Shown here piece after piece: positions 25,596-34,033 of a stretch of DNA of 64,000 nucleotides. Every line of letters starts with the position of its first letter. Positions within the stretch are counted from its first letter, which is position 1. This DNA is from Bacteroidota bacterium (lineage in GTDB: Bacteria; Bacteroidota; Ignavibacteria; Ignavibacteriales; Ignavibacteriaceae): NCBI GenBank assembly GCA_021824145.1, contig JAKALM010000002.1:62001-126000 (forward strand), read 5' to 3'. The translations under genes were made by a program, and so were the position numbers. The notes beneath the pieces are model-generated. The model saw nothing but the letters and a program-made list of their open reading frames with translations. It did no database searches and was not told the DNA's origin.

Positions 25596-26041
25596 TGTGC
25601 CATTACTTCTGCTGCTATTTGTTCGTAAGTTTCTGGAGTTTGCTTTAAATATTCTTCGAAGACTTTTGGATTCCAGAGTTCGATTTTCTTTAAAGCTCCT
25701 AAAATCAAAACTTCCTTTTCAATTTTTGCATGTTGCAAAAGGCTTTGAGGAATTAATATTCTAGACTGAGAATCTAAAGTATCATCAGAAGCATTTTGCA
25801 AAATCATTCTAATAAATTTTCCATCTTTTGGCTGATAGGCATTTAGTTCCAACAATTTTGCTTCAATTTGCTGCCATTGATCCAGTGGATAGACATCAAT
25901 GCAATTTACAGTTCCAATTGTCATAACAAACGTATCATTTGCTTCAGCAGAGACATGCTTTCTTAGTTTTGCAGGAATACTAACTCTGCCTTTCGAATCA
26001 ACTGAATATGTAAATTGTCCTCTAAACAAATTCAATTCCAA
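25592..26041 (-). CDS. mraZ: Transcriptional regulator MraZ
   Basis: 149 residues made of two AbrB-like halves: FRGQFTYSVDSKGRVSIPA (about 5-23) and DTLDSQSRILIPQSLLQHA (about 87-105). MraZ oligomers bind tandem TGGGN repeats upstream of mraZ and usually repress the dcw operon. The start is read as TTG at 26041, because no ATG lies upstream in frame before a stop and the family N-terminus fits exactly. The third TGGTG repeat lies where the Shine-Dalgarno would be (GGTGA). It is the first gene of the cluster. Confidence 0.93.
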   Translation of the reverse strand: MELNLFRGQFTYSVDSKGRVSIPAKLRKHVSAEANDTFVMTIGTVNCIDVYPLDQWQQIEAKLLELNAYQPKDGKFIRMILQNASDDTLDSQSRILIPQSLLQHAKIEKEVLILGALKKIELWNPKVFEEYLKQTPETYEQIAAEVMAQ

Positions 26042-26054
26042 TTTTTGGTTTTTT

Positions 26055-26079
26055 CACCACAATTCCCCACTACTCCCCA
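26055..26079 (-). promoter_or_regulatory. MraZ operator: three TGGGG-type repeats with 10-base period
   Basis: On the minus strand TGGGG (26079-26075), TGGGG (26069-26065) and TGGTG (26059-26055) are spaced exactly 10 bases apart with 5-base gaps. That matches the known MraZ box arrangement. The repeats overlap the likely start of transcription and the mraZ ribosome-binding site, so binding should repress the operon. Confidence 0.85.
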
Positions 26080-26108
26080 AAATAAGGGAAAAAATATCAT
26101 AATGTCAA
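26079..26108 (-). promoter_or_regulatory. Promoter of the dcw cluster
   Basis: On the minus strand TTGACA (26108-26103) is followed after 18 bases by TATTTT (26084-26079). The -10 element touches the first MraZ repeat, which gives a simple autorepression layout. The exact start site is not visible from sequence. Confidence 0.65.
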
Positions 26109-26263
26109 GAAAAATCTTTTGATTTTTGGGTAAAAAACATACTTTAAGTGACATTTTGGATATTTTTGGCCAGCGTAAGTAATTTAATATTATAACTTAA
26201 AAGAAATAATTAAAGTAAAATATTAAATACAAGAATTTCCCCACATTTTTTATTTTTTTCAAG

Positions 26264-26336
26264 AGCCATCTGCCGGGATCGAACCGGCGACCTGCGCATT
26301 ACGAATGCGCTGCTCTACCAGCTGAGCTAAGATGGC
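26264..26336 (-). tRNA. tRNA-Thr (anticodon CGT)
   Basis: The acceptor stem GCCATCT/AGATGGC spans 26336-26330 with 26271-26265. The anticodon stem GCGCA/TGCGC holds the loop TTCGTAA, giving anticodon CGT, which reads ACG. The T arm is GCCGG-TTCGATC-CCGGC. CCA is not encoded. The gene lies between the small basic protein gene and the dcw promoter, all on the minus strand. Confidence 0.96.
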
Positions 26337-26402
26337 TTAATAAAAAGAAAATGGTAAATGCAATATTTCATTTACCATCTTTTACAGAAAAAATAAATCA
26401 AT

Positions 26403-26498
26403 TTATCTTAATTTTTTCTTATGACGATTTTTTCTTAATCTTTTTTTCCTTTTATGAGTAGACATTTTATGTCTTTTTCTTTTTCTGCCGCAAGGCAT
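26403..26498 (-). CDS. Tiny AURKAIP1/COX24-type (bS22-like) basic ribosomal protein
   Basis: 31 residues, nearly half Lys and Arg: MPCGRKRKRHKMSTHKRKK, then RLRKNRHKKKLR. The KRHKMSTHKRKKRLRKNRHK core has the pattern of the AURKAIP1/COX24 domain, found in mitochondrial mS38 and in the mycobacterial small-subunit protein bS22, so a small ribosomal subunit protein is likely. A strong Shine-Dalgarno (GGAGGTAACTAATG) precedes it. Its ATG overlaps the stop of the zinc-ribbon/TPR gene (TAATG). Such genes are often missed because of length. Binding to ribosomes is inference. Confidence 0.8.
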   Translation of the reverse strand: MPCGRKRKRHKMSTHKRKKRLRKNRHKKKLR

Positions 26499-27433
26499 TA
26501 GTTACCTCCAATTGATTGATTATTATGTGATTTTAAAAGTTCTTCCGCTTTTTTTCCATATTCTGAATTAGGGTCTAGCTTAACAGCTTTTTCTAACCAT
26601 TCTTTTGATTTATTTAAATTTCCAGCTGCTAAATTAACTATACCCAAATCTAAAAATCCAATTTGATGCTTAGGATCATATTTTAGAGCTTGTTCCATTT
26701 GATTTATTGCTTCGTCATAGTTTTGTAAATTATAATAACAAATCCCCATATCAATTCTAGCATCAGGATCAGAAGGGACTAATGAAAGATACTGTTTATA
26801 ATTTACTATTGCCTGCTCGTACATTCCAGAATCATTTTTTAGGTGTGCTAATTCCAAAATTGATTTTGAATCTTTGGGATTATTTTTAACAACTTCTTCC
26901 AATGAATTAATTTTTTGAATATTTGCTAAATCTACACCGGAGTTTTGATCCATATTTTTAACCGAAGTACTACTAGGCGAAATTATCGAATCAAAAACAC
27001 CAGAAAACATTAAAATTATTAATGCAACTCCAAGTCCAATTGCTATAATAGTTATTGATTTGATTTTATTTAAATTTTTCTTTTGTGGATTAATAATATT
27101 TTGTTTAATACTATTATTAGGTTTCCCTTTTTTATTTGTATTTTGTTTCTTAGTATAAGCTTTAGGTACGTTTAAATTATCTGATGCAGGCAATTTTCTG
27201 TTTGATAACTTTACTCCGCAGCTTACACAATTTGAATTATTAATATCATTTTCTTCCCCGCAATTATCGCATATAATTTTATTTAAATTATCAACTGAAG
27301 CTTCCGCACTAGCAGACTGCTGAAAACTTTCAGTTGAATCACTTTCATGTTTACTTAAATTAAAACCACAATCAGGGCAAAATTTATATTTTCTGTCAAA
27401 TTTAGAACCACACTCAGGACAAAACTTAACCAT
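26498..27433 (-). CDS. Zinc-ribbon and TPR membrane protein
   Basis: 311 residues. Two zinc-ribbon pairs lie at the N-terminus: CPECG (5-9) with CPDCG (19-23), and CDNCG (55-59) with CVSCG (69-73). A basic Asn/Lys-rich linker, one membrane segment (about 128-147), and three or so tetratricopeptide repeats (about 190-300, for example ARIDMGICYYNLQNYDEAINQ and LGIVNLAAGNLNKSKEWLEK) follow. It is probably a membrane-attached scaffold with cytoplasmic zinc ribbons. No enzymatic motif is visible. The ATG lies inside the end of the HU gene (eight-base overlap). Confidence 0.72.
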   Translation of the reverse strand: MVKFCPECGSKFDRKYKFCPDCGFNLSKHESDSTESFQQSASAEASVDNLNKIICDNCGEENDINNSNCVSCGVKLSNRKLPASDNLNVPKAYTKKQNTNKKGKPNNSIKQNIINPQKKNLNKIKSITIIAIGLGVALIILMFSGVFDSIISPSSTSVKNMDQNSGVDLANIQKINSLEEVVKNNPKDSKSILELAHLKNDSGMYEQAIVNYKQYLSLVPSDPDARIDMGICYYNLQNYDEAINQMEQALKYDPKHQIGFLDLGIVNLAAGNLNKSKEWLEKAVKLDPNSEYGKKAEELLKSHNNQSIGGN

Positions 27434-27728
27434 TCGATTTCGACTCTTTCATACCTTGATCTACAAGTTCTTTAAAATCTTTTGAAAATTTAAATGTTGG
27501 GACGTAATGCTCTGGAACATAAACAGATTCACCAGTTTTGGGATTTCTAGCTTGTCTAGAATTTTTCTTTTTTACTTTATAACTTCCAAAACCACGGATT
27601 TCAATTCCTTTTCCTTCTTTTAAGGTTTCTATAACAGTTTTAAAAAAACCTTCAATAATAGCTTCTGTTTCTAATTTTGTTAGCCCTGTTCCCGATGCAA
27701 CTTTATCAACAATATCTGCCTTCGTCAT
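27426..27728 (-). CDS. HU/IHF-family DNA-binding protein
   Basis: 100 residues. MTKADIVDKVASGTGLTKLETEAIIEGF is the helical N-terminus of HU. The beta-arm region has IRGFGSYKVKKKNSRQARNPKTGE, with the invariant GFG, RxARNPKTGE and the Pro at the arm tip. The protein should bend DNA as a dimer. The C-terminal extension of about ten residues is modestly longer than Bacillus HU. It is first in a three-gene overlapping set with the zinc-ribbon/TPR and bS22-like genes. Confidence 0.93.
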   Translation of the reverse strand: MTKADIVDKVASGTGLTKLETEAIIEGFFKTVIETLKEGKGIEIRGFGSYKVKKKNSRQARNPKTGESVYVPEHYVPTFKFSKDFKELVDQGMKESKSNG

Positions 27729-27973
27729 GATTATACCCTATATTTTTATAATTACTATATAAATCATTATAATTTCAAGATTTAAATTATCAAACAATAT
27801 AAATAAAATCAAATCAAAAGCTAATATCTTAAAGTATCCAAATCTAACAAATAAGTCTCAAATTGATAATGTTTTCTCAGTAATTCAATTGTTTAAACTC
27901 AATAATATAGAAAAATAAAAAAAATTACTATGGTACAATACTTGTAAAATAATTCAAAAATTATGGAAGAAAA

Positions 27974-28369
27974 ATGGAACTGTTACAAATAATAATTTTC
28001 ACTCTCAAGTTATTTGCTTTAACATCAACTATTATTGTTCTCATTTCCTATTTTATTTTTAAGCTTAAAGATAGGAATAGAATAAAGCCTTACATGAAGC
28101 AAACAGTTCCAGATTTATCTAAAAATTTTGAGGTTGAACAATTAGCTATAAAAGAAGAAAAAATTAACACCAGACCAAATCGTTTCAAAATTCTGAATGA
28201 AGAACCATCGATCATTACTAATCAAAAGCAAAATATAAATAAGGGAAATTCTATAATCTATCGAAAGAACAATTTAATTCCTTCAACAAATAATTTAAGT
28301 AATAATTTTAATATTTATGATTATTATGCAAATAGTAATTTCGAACCAATGCATAAGATTAAATTATAA
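27974..28369 (+). CDS. Hypothetical single-pass membrane protein
   Basis: 131 residues. One membrane segment (about 6-28) is followed by a hydrophilic tail rich in Asn, Lys and Ile, with no family I recognise. A Shine-Dalgarno-like GGAAGAAAA sits just ahead of the ATG. The gene stands alone on the plus strand between minus-strand neighbours (HU upstream, S9 peptidase convergent downstream). Its base composition is like the rest of the window. The tail contains a NNLIPSTNNLSNNFNIYDYY stretch of low complexity. It is probably real because of its start signal and length, but the function is unknown. Confidence 0.5.
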   Translation: MELLQIIIFTLKLFALTSTIIVLISYFIFKLKDRNRIKPYMKQTVPDLSKNFEVEQLAIKEEKINTRPNRFKILNEEPSIITNQKQNINKGNSIIYRKNNLIPSTNNLSNNFNIYDYYANSNFEPMHKIKL

Positions 28370-28410
28370 AAAACTTAAATATTGATTCTAAATGTTTTAG
28401 AATATTTAAT

Positions 28411-30477
28411 TCATCTTTCCAAATTTTCTATCATTTTTTTCACATCGTACGGAGCAGCTTTTCCACCTAAATATTTATGAAACCAATCAAGATGTGCATC
28501 GTAATATAATGGCATTGATTTAATATAATTAGGCCAGTGTCCGTCATTTTTAAAAATAATTAATCTGGAATCTATACCAAGAGTTTGTAATGTTGTAAAA
28601 TATTCTATGCTTTGGGTATATGGTACTCTATAATCTTTTTCACCAGTAATAATTAGCGCGGGTGTTGAAAAATTTTTAACATAATTTGAAGGAGACCATT
28701 TTTCGTAATCATTTGAATTCCATGGCTGCCCTTTCAACTCCCAATTTGGAAACCAAAGTTCTTCAGTTGATCCCCAAAAAGATTTTAGATCATAAAGTCC
28801 CATCATTGACGCTAAACATTTGAATCTTTTTGTCTTTGCTTGAAACCAATTCATCATGTATCCGCCATAGGACCATCCCATTGCACCCACTCTATTTTTA
28901 TCTACATAAGGTAAGTTTTGAAGTGAGTCGGTAACATCCATTAAATCCTCAAAAACTTTTCCTCCCCAATCACCAGAAATTTCCGCAGTAAACTTTTGGC
29001 CATAACCAGTAGAGCCATGCGGATTTGGAAAAGCAACAACATATCCAGCACCAGGATATACTTGCCAATCACCGCGAAATGAATCCATCCACTGCATTTG
29101 CGGACCTCCGTGAACATTAAGAATTAGTGGATATTTTTTATTTGGATCAAAATCATGCGGCTTAACAATAAAAACTTCTATTTTATCTCCACCAGAACCT
29201 TTAATCCACAACTTTTCAGCAGGCCTAACATCAACTTCATCTAAAATTTGTTTATTGAAGTTTGTCATTTCAATATTTAAATCATTTGTAAGATTTAATA
29301 AATAAATTTCTCCAGGTTTATCTACTGATCTTGCAAGATAATATATGTATTTCCCATTTGGTGAAATGTCAAAACCAAAAATTGATTTTTCCCCGCTAAC
29401 TTCATTAATTTTTTCAGAATTAATATCGATATTATAAATTGGAGAATACCCCTCATATTCACCAGTGAAATAAATCGATTTTGAATCTGGTGCCCATTTA
29501 AAATCATCGACCCAATTATCAAATTTTTCAGTAATTACTTTTGAAGTTTTCGACATCCTATCGTAAAGAGCAATTCTAAATCTATCTGATTCATAGTTTG
29601 GAATTTCTTGAGTTCTGTAAGCGATATATTTTCCATCGGGTGAATAAATTGGCCAGCCATCCCAAGCTTTATTATTTTTTGTTATGTCAATCGCTGAACC
29701 TCCGGTTACAGGAACAATCCAAAGATCTGCATTTGTTGAAGCTTCAGGATGAGGATCATGGTTTGAAACAAAACATAGTTCTTTACTATCCGGTGAGAAG
29801 TTATAACCAACGCCGCCTCCAAGCATAAACGTTGGTGAAACAAATTTACCTGGAGTAACATCAACATATTTATGTTTTATTAAATCATAAATAAAAATAT
29901 GAGTATACTTACCGCTGGAGTAATCAGTCCAATGCCTAAATAAAAGATGGTCAGCTAGATATGCTTGAATCGGGCCATTCGATGTTGCAGAATCAATTTC
30001 CTTATTACAATTTTCGTTATCACCACAACTTGGATAAACATCGGTAGAGAAAGCAACAAATTCACCATTTGGCGAAATTATCGGCGCATCAACTCCAGAT
30101 TGAATAAAAGTAATTTGACTTGTTTTATCATCCTCAAAAGAATAATAAAATAATTCAGGTACGCCATTTCTAGTTGATATAAAATAAACTCCATTATCAT
30201 CACTAGACCAGATTGGATCATAATCTTGTTGTTCACTTAGAGAAATGTTACGAATATCAGTTCCGTCAGATTTCATAACATAAATTTCCGAATTTGAACT
30301 TCCTTTCGATAAGTTATAATCAGTTACGGTAAAAGCAATCATCTCTCCTTTATTTGAAACCACTGGCGCACCAACATTCTTAATCTTATAAAGGTCGTCA
30401 ATTGTAAATGCTTTTTTCTGAGGATAAATTGTTGAACAAAAAATTAATGCTAAGGCAAAGGAAATATAACTTTTCAT
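28411..30477 (-). CDS. S9 family (prolyl oligopeptidase-type) peptidase
   Basis: 688 residues with a signal peptide (about 1-19). The N-terminal two thirds form a beta-propeller of WD40-like repeats (for example DYDPIWSSDDNGVYFIST and SPDGKYIAYRTQ). The C-terminal alpha/beta hydrolase has NVHGGPQMQW, the catalytic Ser in GWSYGGYM (about residue 545), the Asp in GEKDYRVP and the His in NDGHWPN. These are all the parts of a dipeptidyl- or acylaminoacyl-peptidase. It is predicted to act in the periplasm or outside on short peptides. The gene is transcribed alone and converges on the hypothetical gene upstream. Confidence 0.93.
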   Translation of the reverse strand: MKSYISFALALIFCSTIYPQKKAFTIDDLYKIKNVGAPVVSNKGEMIAFTVTDYNLSKGSSNSEIYVMKSDGTDIRNISLSEQQDYDPIWSSDDNGVYFISTRNGVPELFYYSFEDDKTSQITFIQSGVDAPIISPNGEFVAFSTDVYPSCGDNENCNKEIDSATSNGPIQAYLADHLLFRHWTDYSSGKYTHIFIYDLIKHKYVDVTPGKFVSPTFMLGGGVGYNFSPDSKELCFVSNHDPHPEASTNADLWIVPVTGGSAIDITKNNKAWDGWPIYSPDGKYIAYRTQEIPNYESDRFRIALYDRMSKTSKVITEKFDNWVDDFKWAPDSKSIYFTGEYEGYSPIYNIDINSEKINEVSGEKSIFGFDISPNGKYIYYLARSVDKPGEIYLLNLTNDLNIEMTNFNKQILDEVDVRPAEKLWIKGSGGDKIEVFIVKPHDFDPNKKYPLILNVHGGPQMQWMDSFRGDWQVYPGAGYVVAFPNPHGSTGYGQKFTAEISGDWGGKVFEDLMDVTDSLQNLPYVDKNRVGAMGWSYGGYMMNWFQAKTKRFKCLASMMGLYDLKSFWGSTEELWFPNWELKGQPWNSNDYEKWSPSNYVKNFSTPALIITGEKDYRVPYTQSIEYFTTLQTLGIDSRLIIFKNDGHWPNYIKSMPLYYDAHLDWFHKYLGGKAAPYDVKKMIENLER

Positions 30478-30511
30478 AAATTTTAACGTCTTATTTTTTT
30501 ACTAAATAAAA

Positions 30512-31528
30512 TTAAACTTTGGGTAATCTTTCTATATAAGAACTGTTTGAAAGTACTGCAAAGGTTTCTATTTTTTTCAATTCTTCTAAATTGAAACAAT
30601 TCATATAACTCATAGAACTTCTTAGTCCATCAGAAATACTATCAATAACATTTTTTACTACACCTTTATAACCAACCATAGTTTCTTCGCCTTCAATAAA
30701 TTCATTTCTCATTTTTACTCCAAAAGAAGCAGAACCACGATATTTTTTCCAAAGCTGCCCATTATATTTAATCACTTCACCAGGGGTTTCTTTTGTTCCA
30801 GAAAGCATTCGTCCAAGCATAACTGCATCGGCACCTAATGCCATCGCCTTAGCAACGTCTCCAGGACTTTTTATTCCGCCATCTGCTATAATTTGGATTT
30901 TTAAATTCATTTCTTGTCTTGCAAATAAAACACTTAATAAAGACGAAACTTGACCAATTCCAATCCCGGTTTGTATTGAAGTTGTACAAACACTGCCACT
31001 GCCAATGCCAACTCTAACAGCATCTGCACCGGCGCTTTCCATTTGTCTTAAGCTTGCGCCATGAGCAATATTTCCGATAATAATTTTAACATCAAATCTC
31101 TTCTTTAATTCTTCAGTTCTTTTTAGTACAGCATGATTGTTTGCATTGGCTGTGTCAATGCAAATTATACTATGATGTTCAGCTAATTTTTCAATAACAT
31201 CCAAAGAGGTATTTAGCGCAATTGAAACAGACTTAATCCCATTTTGTTCCGTATGATTATTTAGCACTTCTTCAAGCGATGAATCAAATCGATTTAAAAT
31301 TCCTAAACAGCCTAATCGATTTAATTCTTCTGCCATTTCAATTCCCGTAACAGATTCCATCGGACTGGAAATTACTGGCAATGCAAGATTCAAATCCAAA
31401 AATTTACATGATGTAGCGGCTTCTGTCCTAGAACGAATTCTGGATATTTCCACTGGTATTAAGCTAATATCATCATAAGTAAGTGATTGATGATAATCAT
31501 TCAAATCTTTTTTAGAATATATTTTCAT
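30512..31528 (-). CDS. IMP dehydrogenase / GMP reductase family enzyme without CBS domains
   Basis: 338 residues. The TIM-barrel core has [10 protein letters not shown] at the start, [26 protein letters not shown] (about 215-240), the catalytic Cys loop [17 protein letters not shown] (about 175-191), and the flap [15 protein letters not shown] followed by [20 protein letters not shown] dehydrogenases normally carry a pair of CBS domains in the barrel and are about 490 residues. This one lacks them and has the length of GMP reductase. GMP reductase (GMP to IMP with NADPH) is the better call, but a short IMP dehydrogenase cannot be excluded from sequence alone. Confidence 0.72.
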   Translation of the reverse strand: MKIYSKKDLNDYHQSLTYDDISLIPVEISRIRSRTEAATSCKFLDLNLALPVISSPMESVTGIEMAEELNRLGCLGILNRFDSSLEEVLNNHTEQNGIKSVSIALNTSLDVIEKLAEHHSIICIDTANANNHAVLKRTEELKKRFDVKIIIGNIAHGASLRQMESAGADAVRVGIGSGSVCTTSIQTGIGIGQVSSLLSVLFARQEMNLKIQIIADGGIKSPGDVAKAMALGADAVMLGRMLSGTKETPGEVIKYNGQLWKKYRGSASFGVKMRNEFIEGEETMVGYKGVVKNVIDSISDGLRSSMSYMNCFNLEELKKIETFAVLSNSSYIERLPKV

Positions 31529-31602
31529 ACAGATTTATCCCTAGTTATAATTTATAAAAATTTCACGGTTAATTATTTGAAAAGTAATTTGGAAATAAAT
31601 TC

Positions 31603-33450
31603 TTACTCAATAAGAGTTTCGATTTCATTTAATAAGTAATCCATTTTTTTTGTTACAGCTAAAACTGGTTCTGGAGAATTCATATCAACACCAGCAGATT
31701 TCAAAATATTGATTGGATAATCAGAACTACCAGACATTAAAAAGTTTAAATATTTTTTCACTGCGGGTTCGCCTTCTTCTTTTACTTTTTTTACAAGTGC
31801 TTCAGATGCTGCAAACCCTGTAGCATATTGATATACATAAAAGTTATAATAAAAATGCGGAACTCTTGTCCAAGTATAATCTTCTTCTTCATCAATAATC
31901 ATTTCTGGCCCCCAATATTTTTGATAAAGCTCTCTGTAAAGTTTACAAAGCAAATCTGGCGTTAGAGCAATTCCACTTTCAACTTTTTCATAAACCGAAG
32001 ATTCAAATTCTGCAAACATAACTTGTCGATAAAAAGTTGATGTTATGTTGCTTAAATATTTTTCCATCAAATCCAGCTTTTCAATTTTCGATTCAGAATT
32101 ATCAATTAAATAATCAAGTAATAATGATTCATTAAAAGTTGAAGCTACTTCCGCAAGAAAAATTGAATAGTTCGCATATGGATAGGGCTGAGAGTTTCCC
32201 GTGTAAAATGAATGCATATTATGCCCCATTTCATGTGCAAGGGTAAAAACATCATTAAGCAAACCATTCCAATTTAAAAGCACATAAGGATGAATGCCAA
32301 ATGTAGTTCCCGATGAATAGGCACCACTTCTTTTTGCTTGAGTTTCATGAACATCAATCCAGCGGTTATTAAAAGCTTTTTTCAGCGAAGATAAATATTC
32401 TTCACCTAATAATTTTAATGCTTTCAAAACAATTTCTTTTGCTTCTTCAAAAGAATATTTTTTTTCTGGTCCATTTTGAAATAAATTAACATATACATCA
32501 TACGGATGAAGTTCATCGAGTTTTAATATTTTTTTCTTTAATGATGCCCATCTATGAAGCGGCTTAAAATTAATATTTGCTGAGCGGATTAATTCATCAT
32601 ATACAGATACTGGAATATTATTTCTATCTAATGCAGCTTCTCTGGTTGAATTATATTTCCTGGCTTTTGCTGTAAAAATATTTGTTTTTAAATTCCCATT
32701 AAAAAGAACAGAGAAAGTGTTAGCATAGTTCTTATATTCAGATAAATAATTTTTAAATGCTCTTTCTCTAAAATTTCTGTTTAAAGAATACATTGCTGTA
32801 TAATATCTGCCATGAGATATTTCAAAATCATTTCCCTCGTCGTCTTTTATTATTGGAAATTTCATATCTGCATTTGTAAACATTGAAAAAGCATTGTAAG
32901 GTACTTGCGTTATTTCACTAGACTGCGCTAATAGTTCTTCAAGTTCTTTTTTAAGAGTGTGATTTTTTGTCCTTAACAAATCATCAAAAAAATGCTTATA
33001 AACTTTTAATTCATTTTTAGAATCAATTAAAAGTTTTAATTTTTCTACCGGAATTTCTAATAACTCTGGACGAATAAATGAAGCAGCGGATGAAACCTTT
33101 GTTGCTAGATTCAAAATCCTTTCATCCATCGCTTGATATTTAAATACTTTCATATTGCTGTCTTTAGCAAGTGAAGCATATAAATGGAGTCTGTCTATTT
33201 TCATTCCAATTGAATCATCAAACTGTAAGCACTCTAATAAAACATTGGAATCTTCCGAGAGTTTACCTTCAAATTTTTTATAATTAGAAATATTTTTTTC
33301 AACCCAAATAAAATCTTCTTCCCATTTATTATCTGTTTCATAAATGTGAGATAAATCCCATTTATATTTTTCTTCAATTTCATCTCTCGTTGGAAGAGAT
33401 ACAGAATCAGAAATAGAAAATTTTTTTATTTCAAATACATTAAAAGGCAT
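31603..33450 (-). CDS. pepF: Oligoendopeptidase F (M3B metallopeptidase)
   Basis: About 615 residues from the preferred ATG at 33450. The frame is open to 33531, but family homology (PTRDEIEEKYKWDLSHIY) begins just after the inner Met. The zinc motif is LAHEMGHNMHSFY (HExxH, near residue 410), and the third ligand is expected in the following FLAEVASTFNESLLLDY stretch (Glu). M3B enzymes cut short oligopeptides in the cytoplasm. The N-terminal helical domain and late VPHFYYNFYVYQYATGFAAS segment are typical. No signal peptide. It is transcribed alone. Confidence 0.92.
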   Translation of the reverse strand: MPFNVFEIKKFSISDSVSLPTRDEIEEKYKWDLSHIYETDNKWEEDFIWVEKNISNYKKFEGKLSEDSNVLLECLQFDDSIGMKIDRLHLYASLAKDSNMKVFKYQAMDERILNLATKVSSAASFIRPELLEIPVEKLKLLIDSKNELKVYKHFFDDLLRTKNHTLKKELEELLAQSSEITQVPYNAFSMFTNADMKFPIIKDDEGNDFEISHGRYYTAMYSLNRNFRERAFKNYLSEYKNYANTFSVLFNGNLKTNIFTAKARKYNSTREAALDRNNIPVSVYDELIRSANINFKPLHRWASLKKKILKLDELHPYDVYVNLFQNGPEKKYSFEEAKEIVLKALKLLGEEYLSSLKKAFNNRWIDVHETQAKRSGAYSSGTTFGIHPYVLLNWNGLLNDVFTLAHEMGHNMHSFYTGNSQPYPYANYSIFLAEVASTFNESLLLDYLIDNSESKIEKLDLMEKYLSNITSTFYRQVMFAEFESSVYEKVESGIALTPDLLCKLYRELYQKYWGPEMIIDEEEDYTWTRVPHFYYNFYVYQYATGFAASEALVKKVKEEGEPAVKKYLNFLMSGSSDYPINILKSAGVDMNSPEPVLAVTKKMDYLLNEIETLIE

Positions 33451-33590
33451 AGCAGTATTTCCCAAATAAAAATAAGCACAAATAAATTCGAATTTGAATT
33501 TTAAAATATATGGTTTAATAAGAACATTCAAGAATTATTAATTCTTAGAATATTGAAAGAAATAATTGATGTGAAAATGAGGATGAACAA

Positions 33591-34022
33591 TTAGAATGAA
33601 CTACTTAATACAATTTTTAGGTTTCCTGTAAAATTATGGAAATTTATCGCCAGCCTTTCAGGGGAATATCCCTTTAAAGTTGAGGTTAAATTTTCTGTAT
33701 TTCTCGTCAACTTTTGGCTGTATAATGAAACAAGATTTTTATTGGTAACAAAAATTTCAACATAACCAGCTTTGTAATTTTCTATTCCAATATTTATTTC
33801 CGATAAAGGTTCTTCAAGATTTGTATTTTCAACATCGTAATAAGTGATGTTGTTAGCGTTAATCATAAATGTAAAAGAATTATAGTAATTCAAAATTATC
33901 GGTTCATTAATATTTGAATCTCTGTTATTGGGATCGTAAACTTCATTTCGGCAATCGATAATAAAAAGCAGAGCTGTACAAATAAAAAATCTGGATATTA
34001 TTTTTATTTTACTAACATCCAT
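33591..34022 (-). CDS. Hypothetical exported protein, possible lipoprotein
   Basis: 143 residues with a hydrophobic N-terminal segment (about 9-23) ending at Cys24 (LLFIIDC). The Asp before the Cys is unusual for a lipobox, so lipid attachment is uncertain. The remaining 120 residues are beta-like and rich in Asn, Tyr and Ile, and I do not recognise the family. It lies 11 bases after the TlpA-like gene on the same strand, so the two probably form one transcript and may work together in the periplasm. Confidence 0.5.
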   Translation of the reverse strand: MDVSKIKIISRFFICTALLFIIDCRNEVYDPNNRDSNINEPIILNYYNSFTFMINANNITYYDVENTNLEEPLSEINIGIENYKAGYVEIFVTNKNLVSLYSQKLTRNTENLTSTLKGYSPERLAINFHNFTGNLKIVLSSSF

Positions 34023-34033
34023 AAAATTAAAAA

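Noticed and set aside
28386-28402. TTCTAAA/TTTAGAA hairpin between the hypothetical gene and the S9 peptidase gene
   Set aside because: Weak seven-base A/T stem without a clear T run. It could be a poor bidirectional terminator but is not strong enough to list.
33450-33531. Longer start for oligoendopeptidase F
   Set aside because: The extra 27 residues are hydrophobic, unlike the family N-terminus, and no Shine-Dalgarno precedes the outer start.
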